This document shows positions 43,386-51,499 of a DNA stretch of 64,000 nt, piece after piece. The position numbers were made by a program, and so were the translations under genes. The notes beneath the pieces were generated by a model that was not told the origin of the DNA, did not search any database, and worked only from the letters and a program-made list of their open reading frames with translations. This DNA is from HGM04593 sp045661205. GTDB taxonomy: Bacteria; Bacteroidota; Bacteroidia; Bacteroidales; Bacteroidaceae. Position 1 is the stretch's first letter. Each line of letters opens with the position of its first letter. The stretch is from positions 30,222 through 94,221 of the forward strand of contig JAZRFE010000025.1 of the NCBI GenBank assembly GCA_045661205.1, written 5' to 3'.

Positions 43386-45818
43386 TTAAATATTTGCAAT
43401 GCGCATAATATCGGCAAACACTCCGGCGGCGGTAACGCCCGCACCTGCTCCGTAGCCCTGAATGAGCATGGGGTACTCTTTGTAACGCTCAGTGGTGAGC
43501 AGGATGATGTTGTTGCTACCCTCAAGATGATAGAAGGGGTGATGACGGTCTACCTCGCAGAGAGACACCGAGCCTTTGCCACCCTCGAACTTGGCAACGA
43601 AACGCCAATGCTTCTCCTCTTTGCTGAGACGACGACGCTCACCCTCGAACTCGGCGTCGAGCGACGGCAACGCTGTCCAGAACTCATCGATAGAGCTATT
43701 AAAGAACTCTTTGGGGATGAAAAGGTTGGCCTCGACATCCTCTTGTTCTATTGTATAGCCGGCTTCACGGGCAAGAATAACGAGCTTACGGATAACATCC
43801 TTTCCGCTGAGGTCGATGCGCGGGTCGGGCTCACTGTAACCATACTCTTTGGCAAGCTGCACAGTGCGACTGAAGGGAACATCCTCGCTCAAGGCGTTGA
43901 ATATAAAGTTGAGTGTGCCACTGAGCACAGCCTCTATCTTCAGTATCTTGTCGCCACTGTTTATAAGGTCGTTGATGGTACAGATGACAGGAAGTCCGGC
44001 ACCAACGTTTGTCTCGAAAAGATATTTAACGTTACGCACACGAGCTATCTGCTTTAGGCGGTTATAGGTAGAATAGTCCGACGAAGCGGCTATTTTGTTG
44101 GCTGCAACCACCGACACGTTGTGCGACAACAGTGATTCGTAGAGCGATGCCACCTCGCCACTTGCTGTACAATCGACAAACACAGAATTGAAAATGTTCA
44201 TTCCGATGATTCCGTCGCGCAGTTTCTCGATGTTGCTCTCCTCGCTCTTTTCAAGCTGTTCGCGGTAGGTCGAGAGGTCGATACCTTCGCGGTTGAAGAT
44301 AGCACGACGACTGCTTGCCACACCCACTACGTTGAGCTTCAAGCTATGCTCTTTCATCAGATTCTCGCGCTGAGCATCTATCTGTTCTATGAGGCTGCCA
44401 CCTACTGTACCTGTACCGCAGATAAAGAGGTTGAGCACCTTGTATTCCGAAAGGAAGAATGAGTCGTGAATAACATTGAGGGTCTTGCGCAAAAGCTCGG
44501 CCTTCACTACAAACGAGATGTTTGTCTCCTGTCCGCCCTGGGCACATGCAACGACGTTTATACCGTTGCGACCGAGTGTCTGGAACAACTTGCCCACAAT
44601 ACCGGGAGTGTGGCGCATATTCTCGCCAACGATGGCAACCGTAGAGAGGTTGCTCACAGCACGGATAGGCTCCATGAGACCCATTGAAATCTCTTTTGCA
44701 AACTCCTCGTTGAGGACCTCACACGCAAGTGCCGCATCGACATGACGCAAGCCCAGAGAGGTGCTGTTCTCCGACGATGCCTGCGCTACAAGAAACACGC
44801 TGATTCCGGCATCTGCAAGCGCGCGGAATATACGGTGGTTCACGCCCACTACGCCCACCATACCAAGGCCCTGAACTGTCAGCAGGTCGGTGTCGTTGAT
44901 ACTTGAAATACCCTTAATCAATCGACCGCCACGACTGCTCTCGTTGTTGATGATAGTGCCCTCGGCTATGGGATTGAAAGTATTTTTTATGCGGATGGGG
45001 ATATTTGCCTTGCACACAGGATAGATGGTGGGAGGATATACAACCTTCGCACCGAAGTTGCACAACTCGGTAGCTTCGAGGTAGCTGAGGTGCTGTATGG
45101 GGTATGCCTTGCCAATGACATTGGGGTCGGCTGTCATAAAGCCGTCAACGTCGGTCCATATTTCTAGAACTTCGGCATTCAACGAAGCAGCGATGAGCGA
45201 TGCTGTGTAGTCGGAGCCGCCACGACCGAGATTGGTTATCTCGCCGGTCTCTTTGTCGGTTGCGATGAAACCGGGAACAACGGCAACCTTTATATCTTCA
45301 CCGGCAAATGTCTCTTTGATGAGAGTATCTGTAAGGTCGTTGTCAAGAATATATTTTCCGCGTTTGGTCTCTGTCTTTATAAAAGAGCGCGAATCGTAAT
45401 GTTTGGCATCTTTTATGAGCACAGATACTATCAGGCTCGAAATGCGCTCGCCATAGCTCACAATCATCGCCTCGGATTTGGGCGAGAGGTCGTTTATGAG
45501 GTAAATACCCTGGAAGATATTGCCCAGGTCGTGCAACAGGGCATCGACCTTTGCCAAGAGTTCTCTTTTAGCCTTATCCTCGGGAATAACGGCATTTATA
45601 AGTTCGTAGTGACGAGTAACCATTGCTTGGAACTCGTTCATATATGCAGCATCACCGGCCGCAGCCATCTGCGACGTCTTTATGAGCTTGTCTGTAATGC
45701 CACCCAACGCAGAGACTACAACAATCACAGGCTGCTGCTCGGTCTCCACGATATTCTTCAAATTCAATATACTTGTTGCGGAACCAACAGATGTTCCGCC
45801 GAATTTCATCACTTTCAT
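43386..45818 (-). CDS. thrA: Bifunctional aspartokinase/homoserine dehydrogenase
   Basis: Catalyses the first and third steps of the aspartate pathway to threonine, methionine and lysine. The 810-residue protein has the aspartokinase domain at about 1-290 (MKFGGTSVGS at the N-terminus, NLGRGGSDYTAS near 200), two ACT regulatory domains (about 305-455) and the homoserine dehydrogenase domain from about 460 (ICGTGTVGGSL) to the end (EAVLSGTLNFIFN, SEPDPRIDLSGKDVIRK). thrB and thrC are not next to it, unlike many Bacteroides relatives, and a terminator follows. A -33/-7 promoter directly precedes it, with a leader too short for an attenuator peptide. Confidence 0.95.
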   Translation of the reverse strand: MKVMKFGGTSVGSATSILNLKNIVETEQQPVIVVVSALGGITDKLIKTSQMAAAGDAAYMNEFQAMVTRHYELINAVIPEDKAKRELLAKVDALLHDLGNIFQGIYLINDLSPKSEAMIVSYGERISSLIVSVLIKDAKHYDSRSFIKTETKRGKYILDNDLTDTLIKETFAGEDIKVAVVPGFIATDKETGEITNLGRGGSDYTASLIAASLNAEVLEIWTDVDGFMTADPNVIGKAYPIQHLSYLEATELCNFGAKVVYPPTIYPVCKANIPIRIKNTFNPIAEGTIINNESSRGGRLIKGISSINDTDLLTVQGLGMVGVVGVNHRIFRALADAGISVFLVAQASSENSTSLGLRHVDAALACEVLNEEFAKEISMGLMEPIRAVSNLSTVAIVGENMRHTPGIVGKLFQTLGRNGINVVACAQGGQETNISFVVKAELLRKTLNVIHDSFFLSEYKVLNLFICGTGTVGGSLIEQIDAQRENLMKEHSLKLNVVGVASSRRAIFNREGIDLSTYREQLEKSEESNIEKLRDGIIGMNIFNSVFVDCTASGEVASLYESLLSHNVSVVAANKIAASSDYSTYNRLKQIARVRNVKYLFETNVGAGLPVICTINDLINSGDKILKIEAVLSGTLNFIFNALSEDVPFSRTVQLAKEYGYSEPDPRIDLSGKDVIRKLVILAREAGYTIEQEDVEANLFIPKEFFNSSIDEFWTALPSLDAEFEGERRRLSKEEKHWRFVAKFEGGKGSVSLCEVDRHHPFYHLEGSNNIILLTTERYKEYPMLIQGYGAGAGVTAAGVFADIMRIANI

Positions 45819-45842
45819 TCTTGAATTTCTTCTTTATTTTTG

Positions 45843-45874
45843 CAAAAATATGAAGATTACAGAAAATAGACAAA
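45843..45874 (-). promoter_or_regulatory. thrA promoter
   Basis: On the minus strand TTTG (45871-45874) and TATTTTTG (45843-45850) are 20 bp apart. The leader would be about 15-20 nt. Confidence 0.65.
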
Positions 45875-45918
45875 TATTGCAGCCGATGTTTACTGTTTTA
45901 AAGAGCATTTATTTGCTG

Positions 45919-46455
45919 TCAGCACAAAATTTCGGGCAGTTTCATGCACGAAACATCCAAAAGCACATATTGCTCGCGACTGCGATTGCGCTGAGGAACA
46001 AAAAGCCACGCCTCTTCGGGAGGTAGCTTTTTGAAAAACGACGCACGTATAATCGATAGATTTTTATGCAACATATTACTTGCAGGGTTGGTAACTTCGC
46101 CAAGCAAACGTTGTATCACTGTGGGATTTTTGCGGCGCGACACCTTGCAATAAATATCCTCAAGCTCTACACGATAGTTGGAAATATTCTTAAGTAAAAT
46201 ACCCTCGGGATGACGCAAGAAAAGCAGATAGATGGATTTTGGCAACGGCTCCATCTCTATCTCCACATTTCCATTCATCGGCAAAAAGATATTGAATTTT
46301 TCATCTATATACAGCCGGCACGATGCCTTGTTGTACTCTTGTGCTGTTTCGCACACACTCGCCGACAGATAGTTGCCACATGCCTCGTTCGTGGCATAAC
46401 AGCCATAGAGACACATAAAACCACAATTGTTTTTTCTCAGTAACATTTCGCACAT
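45919..46455 (-). CDS. Hypothetical protein with Cys-rich N-terminus
   Basis: A 178-residue protein if the ATG at 46455 is used; other in-frame starts lie at 46446 and, further upstream, inside the preceding gene. The first 46 residues hold seven Cys, including C11, C15 and C19 in a C-x3-C-x3-C pattern. The rest is soluble and has IYLLFLRHPEGILLKNI followed by a helical stretch, which resembles a domain I associate with uncharacterised Bacteroidales proteins. There is no signal peptide or transmembrane segment. It lies between the MG2-Sel1 gene (121-bp gap) and thrA (100-bp gap), apparently on its own. Function unknown. Confidence 0.6.
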   Translation of the reverse strand: MCEMLLRKNNCGFMCLYGCYATNEACGNYLSASVCETAQEYNKASCRLYIDEKFNIFLPMNGNVEIEMEPLPKSIYLLFLRHPEGILLKNISNYRVELEDIYCKVSRRKNPTVIQRLLGEVTNPASNMLHKNLSIIRASFFKKLPPEEAWLFVPQRNRSREQYVLLDVSCMKLPEILC

Positions 46456-46529
46456 AGCTTTTTTTATAGTAGTGTCAAAAGTTGTGCCTGTTCTTACATA
46501 GCAACACACAATGCGAAAACTATTGCAAT

Positions 46530-46559
46530 AAAGAGCACCGAAATAAATAGATGCTCTTT
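46530..46559 (-). terminator. Possible weak terminator of the MG2-Sel1 gene
   Basis: The 8-bp stem AAAGAGCA/TGCTCTTT (46530-46537, 46552-46559) encloses a 14-base loop, with only a short T-rich flank on the minus strand. It lies 17 bp after the stop codon. Confidence 0.4.
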
Positions 46560-46576
46560 GAAAATATTGTTTTACA

Positions 46577-49500
46577 TCAATACACAAACGACTTGAAAGT
46601 CTCGTACTCGGCAACCTTTGCGGCAGCCGTCTCACTACCACCGGCAGCAGCCTTCTTGTACCACTCGTACGCATAGCGATAGTTCTTATCAACACCACGA
46701 CCTTTCTGATAGCAGATAGCAACATACTCCTGTGCCGATGTCAGACCGTTGTTTGCTGCACGCAATGCCCAAACAAACGCCTCGTTTTTGTTCTTCTTGA
46801 CATAACGCCCCGTCTGATAGCAATGGCTGAGATACATTTGCGCCTCGGCAACTTTACCCTCGGCGGCACGCTTGTAGTAATCGAAAGCAGGAGAGGTTTT
46901 TAGGTGCTTTTTATCGGCAAGCGAATCTTTGGCGCTATAATCCTCGGCGACCCTGTAAAGTGCAAGTGGCTCGTTCTGCTCGGCCGCGAGATTGTACCAA
47001 TGATAGGCCTTCTCGTAGTTTTGTTCCACACCGATACCCTTGTAGTACATATCGCCGACAGCAACCTGTGATTTTGAATGACCGCGTTCGGCAGCAAGGG
47101 TATAATACTTCAATGCCTCGGAAAGACTCTTCTCCACTCCATAGCCATTCATATAGCATGTTGCCAGCGCATCGGTCGCCGGGAGGTCGCCCTTCTTGGC
47201 TGCCGTAAAGAAATATTCGCAAGCTGTTCTTTCGTTGCGTTCCACGCCATAGCCATTTATGTAGTACAATCCCATGTAGTACATTGCCGGTGCATAGCCA
47301 AAGGTCGATGCGCGTGTAAATTTCTCGTATGCCTTGCGGTAATCGCCATCCACATGGTGTTCGACACCCTGCGCAGTAAGTTTTTCGCTATAAGAAGAGA
47401 ATACTCCATCGCGCAGATTCTCGCCATCATTTTCATCGGTGCGCAAAAAGATGGAACCATTGTTGCCTTGCTCAGCAACAGCAACAGGATGCACACATTT
47501 ATTCTGCGAAGTTGTGAATATTCCATCTTTGGCAATACCGTTCACATCGACCTTTATGTGCTTGCCAATGCTGCTGTTGAAAAGTTCAAATTCTATATTT
47601 CCGTCACCATTCACCGCTGGCTGAGACACCCAATGCAGGGTGCGTCGGAAATCTTTCTTATCCTCAGGACGCTTGCCACTGTAATCGGGCGAATAGAATT
47701 GTTTGCTCTCGCAATATCCCTGCAACATCGTGTAGCGTTTGGCTGTTCTAAGATGAAGTTCGGGAATCAACGTCGTCGAGCGCTCCTTTTCTGTGTAAGG
47801 GATGAAACACGCCACATAATTGGGGTGGCGGGGATAGAGAGATTTAAAATCCTCAATTCTCGGGCTGTCGGCAGTCCTCATAGCATCAAACGCTAAACGA
47901 CAAGAAGAAATTTTATCAAAGAACACAAGTGGTTCCGGAAACCCATCCACCGACTCTCCATTAGGAGGAATTATATAATAATAGCTTAAAAAAGCATCAT
48001 AGAAAGGTCCGTAAGTATAATTGAGTCTTTGTTTGGTACGATAGTTCAATCCCCTTTTAAGCCAAAGAGTCATTGTATTATCAAACTTTTCGCGTATGGG
48101 CGCATCGGTTCTTATTACAAACTCCTTGAAAGAGAGCATTTTCTCGGGATCGACACCTTTTATATACTCTTCGTCAAACTGAGGAACGGAGTCCTTATTA
48201 TACTCTCCCTTAACTACAACAGCCTGCATCCAATAGCACCAAGTGTAGTTGTGTCGCCAAAAAGCACTACGCAAAATGTCGGCGGCAGTCAGCACGTCAT
48301 CCAAAAGAGGATTGTTAATGTTTATTTCATCTTCTTCATGCTCTTCAAGCACGATTGCACCACGCTCGGGATCATCAACTTTGGGCACTTCTTCTTCCTC
48401 TTTCACAACGTATGAGTCGTCAAGCAACTCTTCAAACTTGTTCTGAATTTCGTTGTAAGAGACAGATTTTTTGAGATATGTAACATCTTGGGCATACTCC
48501 CACTCGTCGAGGAAGTCGAGGCGCAGTTCACTGCGCGGAGGACGACTACGCAACTCGAAATTCTTTTTCTCGACCACCTCTACCTGAGTAAGTTGATACT
48601 CAAAGGGGAGCAGTTTGGAATAAAAGTTATCGACACTATCCTGCGGACGTCCCGGATGGCTCTCCCAATAGTGAAACATACGAAACGCGGGGATAAAATA
48701 TCTGTCGAGGGCAAAGGAGTAGAGTGAATCTTTGTGATCGACCTGATCGCCACGCAGTTTGGGATTCAACGAAGCAATACGTTTGCCGAAAAAGTCTTTT
48801 GAGATTACCTTAAACTCGCCCTGCTTGTCGGTTGTAAATTCGTATGAGGTTTTTATACTGTCCTTATAGGAAATATCGAAACGAATATCGGCATTGACCA
48901 TATTGTACAGTGTATATGTACCCAGCTTTCCAAACTCCTTATTTTTCTCTTTCTTGACAAAACGTCCCTTGAGCAGAATACCTTTCTCCACAGGGTGACG
49001 CAGAGTGGCCTCGTCGAGCGTGTGCAACAGATCCCAATTATAGGATGTCCATCCGCGGGTAAGCATCAAGAGGTCGAGCTCGGCAGCACGATTGCTGTTA
49101 TCTCTATCGAAATATCGTTCAACATCGGGGATGTAGCCCTTAATTTCGGAAGAGAGCAGCAAATGGGAGTAGAGGTCACCGCTGTACGATGTAGATATTC
49201 TGTTCTCGCCGTCGTAAACGGAGACCGAATAGTTACCCGCTGCCGAGAGAGGCTGCCCATCGGCACGCGCGAGAGTGACAGTGAGTTTTTCATGGGGTGT
49301 GGGGATAATATCCTCGGGAGCCTTGCCGTTAATGGTCACTTTCAGAGGATGGTGCACAGGGTCACCGGGCAGTAGTGAGTCGTGTGTAACAAAGAACTGT
49401 CGTTCGGCAAGCGGCACCGAGTCACCGATGATGGCAACCACGCGGTTCACGCCCATACGCAGGTTTTTCTTAGCAACAGAAAAGTGCTTTTCCGAGGCCT

Positions 49501-50434
49501 CGCCCGACATAAAAGGACTGTAAAAGGCAGGCTCGCCACGATGCAGCACCAGCAATGCCATGGGCAGGGTGTCGCCCATATTGTGACGCAGGGTAAAATT
49601 GACAGTGTCGCCACCATTGTCCACCGAAAGAACAACGCCCGATTCTTCAACTTCGGGCAGTTTAAAGTCATATTTTTTCTTTCCTTTGCTCACCAACACC
49701 TTGTATTTTGCATCCTTATTGGGCTTCATCTTGAAACTACCCATTCCCTCACACAAAGGCTTTCCGGCAGCAATCAGTTTCTTACCCTCGTAGACAAAGA
49801 CAGAATCGGCGACGGCAATTCCCTCTTCGCCACGAAGTTCATAGGCCACGGTACTCTCAAGGCCATCTACCAGATGGCCGCCCTCGGGGTAAAAGTCGAG
49901 CGCAACCTCGGGCTGTTTATTCTCTATCCACTCGCCATTCTTGTAAAAGGCACGCTTGCGGTCGAGCATATTGCGAAAATCGTAATTATCGGCATTCACT
50001 TTGTCGTAAACGGGAAAGACACGACTGAATACCGCATCGTCGCCGCGGTTGAGCATATAACGCGTGTAAGCACGAATCTCATAGTAACCCGAAAGAAGCG
50101 CGGGTTTAAGTTCAAATTCTCCATCACATGCACCGTTCACTATCTTGTACTTTTTTGTCTCAACGACATAGCCTTCGGGGGCAATAAGCTCGACATACAA
50201 CACTCTGCTGATGTTTGTCATGCGATTATCGACGCCACTCGTCACATAGGCCTTGAACCACATTGTCTCGCCAAGATAGTAGCCGCTATTGTCGAAATGG
50301 AGAAAGACACGTTCCTCGGGTAGTTGCATGCTATTGACAACCGAACGCATGACAAGCGAATCGTTCCTTTCACGAGCACCGGCCGCTACACAGCAGAAGA
50401 GCATTATAAGAATCGATAACAGACGATGTTTCAT
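46577..50434 (-). CDS. Exported MG2-like protein fused to Sel1 repeats
   Basis: A 1285-residue exported protein with a signal peptide (about 1-20). Residues 38-140 form a macroglobulin MG2-like domain (VFLHFDNSGYYLGETMWFKAY, then GYYEIRAYTRYMLN), as in alpha-2-macroglobulin-like and TonB-plug-associated proteins of Bacteroidota. Several beta-rich domains follow to about 980, with DFYPEGGHLVDGLES near 180. A linker leads to six Sel1 repeats from about 1024 to 1270 (for example ATCYMNGYGVEKSLSEALKY). No thioester motif or lipobox is seen. The paralogue at 61262 ends exactly where the linker begins here, so the Sel1 part looks like an added module. Function unknown; an envelope scaffold or protein-binding role is a guess. 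Confidence 0.82.
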   Translation of the reverse strand: MKHRLLSILIMLFCCVAAGARERNDSLVMRSVVNSMQLPEERVFLHFDNSGYYLGETMWFKAYVTSGVDNRMTNISRVLYVELIAPEGYVVETKKYKIVNGACDGEFELKPALLSGYYEIRAYTRYMLNRGDDAVFSRVFPVYDKVNADNYDFRNMLDRKRAFYKNGEWIENKQPEVALDFYPEGGHLVDGLESTVAYELRGEEGIAVADSVFVYEGKKLIAAGKPLCEGMGSFKMKPNKDAKYKVLVSKGKKKYDFKLPEVEESGVVLSVDNGGDTVNFTLRHNMGDTLPMALLVLHRGEPAFYSPFMSGEASEKHFSVAKKNLRMGVNRVVAIIGDSVPLAERQFFVTHDSLLPGDPVHHPLKVTINGKAPEDIIPTPHEKLTVTLARADGQPLSAAGNYSVSVYDGENRISTSYSGDLYSHLLLSSEIKGYIPDVERYFDRDNSNRAAELDLLMLTRGWTSYNWDLLHTLDEATLRHPVEKGILLKGRFVKKEKNKEFGKLGTYTLYNMVNADIRFDISYKDSIKTSYEFTTDKQGEFKVISKDFFGKRIASLNPKLRGDQVDHKDSLYSFALDRYFIPAFRMFHYWESHPGRPQDSVDNFYSKLLPFEYQLTQVEVVEKKNFELRSRPPRSELRLDFLDEWEYAQDVTYLKKSVSYNEIQNKFEELLDDSYVVKEEEEVPKVDDPERGAIVLEEHEEDEININNPLLDDVLTAADILRSAFWRHNYTWCYWMQAVVVKGEYNKDSVPQFDEEYIKGVDPEKMLSFKEFVIRTDAPIREKFDNTMTLWLKRGLNYRTKQRLNYTYGPFYDAFLSYYYIIPPNGESVDGFPEPLVFFDKISSCRLAFDAMRTADSPRIEDFKSLYPRHPNYVACFIPYTEKERSTTLIPELHLRTAKRYTMLQGYCESKQFYSPDYSGKRPEDKKDFRRTLHWVSQPAVNGDGNIEFELFNSSIGKHIKVDVNGIAKDGIFTTSQNKCVHPVAVAEQGNNGSIFLRTDENDGENLRDGVFSSYSEKLTAQGVEHHVDGDYRKAYEKFTRASTFGYAPAMYYMGLYYINGYGVERNERTACEYFFTAAKKGDLPATDALATCYMNGYGVEKSLSEALKYYTLAAERGHSKSQVAVGDMYYKGIGVEQNYEKAYHWYNLAAEQNEPLALYRVAEDYSAKDSLADKKHLKTSPAFDYYKRAAEGKVAEAQMYLSHCYQTGRYVKKNKNEAFVWALRAANNGLTSAQEYVAICYQKGRGVDKNYRYAYEWYKKAAAGGSETAAAKVAEYETFKSFVY

Positions 50435-50520
50435 AGCGTTATATTTTTTACAAACAGTTTCTTAATTATCACACTACAAAAATCGTGCCAAACTGTTATT
50501 TTTTTGACTATCAATAATTT

Positions 50521-50551
50521 CACAAAAATCGAAAGTGTCCGTTTTCGGACA
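50521..50551 (-). terminator. Probable terminator of the glnS-metA operon
   Basis: The stem TGTCCG/CGGACA (50536-50541, 50546-50551) with a TTTT loop is followed on the minus strand by CTTTCGATTTTTG. It is 54 bp beyond the metA stop. The rest of the 171-bp gap (50435-50605) shows no exact -7 box for the MG2-Sel1 gene. Confidence 0.55.
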
Positions 50552-50605
50552 GTGTGTTCGCTTTTGCGTACATTTCACCCAATTACTCCAATTTTAAATA
50601 TAATA

Positions 50606-51484
50606 CTATTTTCTCAAATAGCTATCCAGCCAATTGTTAAATAATTTTGTCGCATGTCCACTCCACCTATTCACCGGCGGCAACTGCGGATCGTCATCGC
50701 TGTAGTAATTTCGAGGAATCTCTATGGGCAGTCCCTTGGCAACGTCGCGTTTGTACTCGCCGTCGAGGGTGTACAAAGCATACTCGGAATGGCCTGTTAT
50801 GAAAAAATCGCGCGTGCCACGCTCGGTCATTATATATACGCCCGACTCGTCCGATTCGGAGAGAAGCTCTACCCTGCTCTCGGCAACAACATCCTCGCGA
50901 CGAATCTCTGTATGTCGGCTGTGGGGTACAAAGAACTGCTCGTCGAACCCTGCGAACAGGGGAATATCCTTGCGCAGAGCCTTGTGAGGGAAGATGCCGA
51001 ACATCTTTGCAGGTAGCAGATATTTGGGAATGGCGAAACGGTGATACAGTATCGCCTGCGCCGCCCAACAGATATAAAGCGTGGAGGTTACATTCTCTTT
51101 TGCCCAGTCGAAAATCCCCTGCAATTCGGGCCAATAGGTAACCTGTTCATACTCCAGTTTCTCTACGGGAGCACCGGTGATTATAAAGCCGTCAAATTGT
51201 TGTCCGCGCACCTCGCCGAAGCCCTTATAATAGCGTTCCATGTGCTCGGGCGACGCATTTTTGGGGGTGTGGGTATCGAGTTTCACAAGTGTCAGCTCTA
51301 CGTTGTGCTGCGACGTTGCGAGCAGACGAATAAAATCGGCCTCGGTGGTCTCTTTTGTGGGCATAATGTTGAGCAATGCCACACGAAGAGTGTCCGGAGT
51401 CACTGTATCGAATGTTTCAATATTTACTCCCTCGGCACGTACATGTTCGAGTGCGGGAAGCCCTGCGGGTACTTTTAACGGCAT
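50606..51484 (-). CDS. metAA: Homoserine O-acetyltransferase, MetA type
   Basis: First committed enzyme of methionine synthesis from homoserine. The 292-residue protein has the MetA fold with catalytic Cys139 in ICWAAQA, and His232 and Glu234 in GHSEY, each exactly three positions before the Escherichia coli numbering (142, 235, 237). E. coli Gly111, which goes with succinyl-CoA use, corresponds to Glu108 here (GAPVEKLE). Glu at this place marks acetyl-CoA-using MetA enzymes in characterised Bacillus and other examples. I therefore call acetyltransferase although generic annotation would say succinyltransferase. It is the last gene of a long minus-strand operon, 15 bp after the M13 peptidase gene. 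Confidence 0.9.
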   Translation of the reverse strand: MPLKVPAGLPALEHVRAEGVNIETFDTVTPDTLRVALLNIMPTKETTEADFIRLLATSQHNVELTLVKLDTHTPKNASPEHMERYYKGFGEVRGQQFDGFIITGAPVEKLEYEQVTYWPELQGIFDWAKENVTSTLYICWAAQAILYHRFAIPKYLLPAKMFGIFPHKALRKDIPLFAGFDEQFFVPHSRHTEIRREDVVAESRVELLSESDESGVYIMTERGTRDFFITGHSEYALYTLDGEYKRDVAKGLPIEIPRNYYSDDDPQLPPVNRWSGHATKLFNNWLDSYLRK

Positions 51485-51499
51485 ATTCTTATATTTTTA

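Noticed and set aside
49382..50323. A 313-codon open frame on the plus strand
   Set aside because: Opposite the MG2-like domain region, which is conserved in the paralogue; no motif or promoter supports the opposing frame.
50435..50605. Possible riboswitch or control leader near metA
   Set aside because: This gap is downstream of metA; the gap upstream of metA is only 15 bp, so there is no room for a SAM riboswitch.
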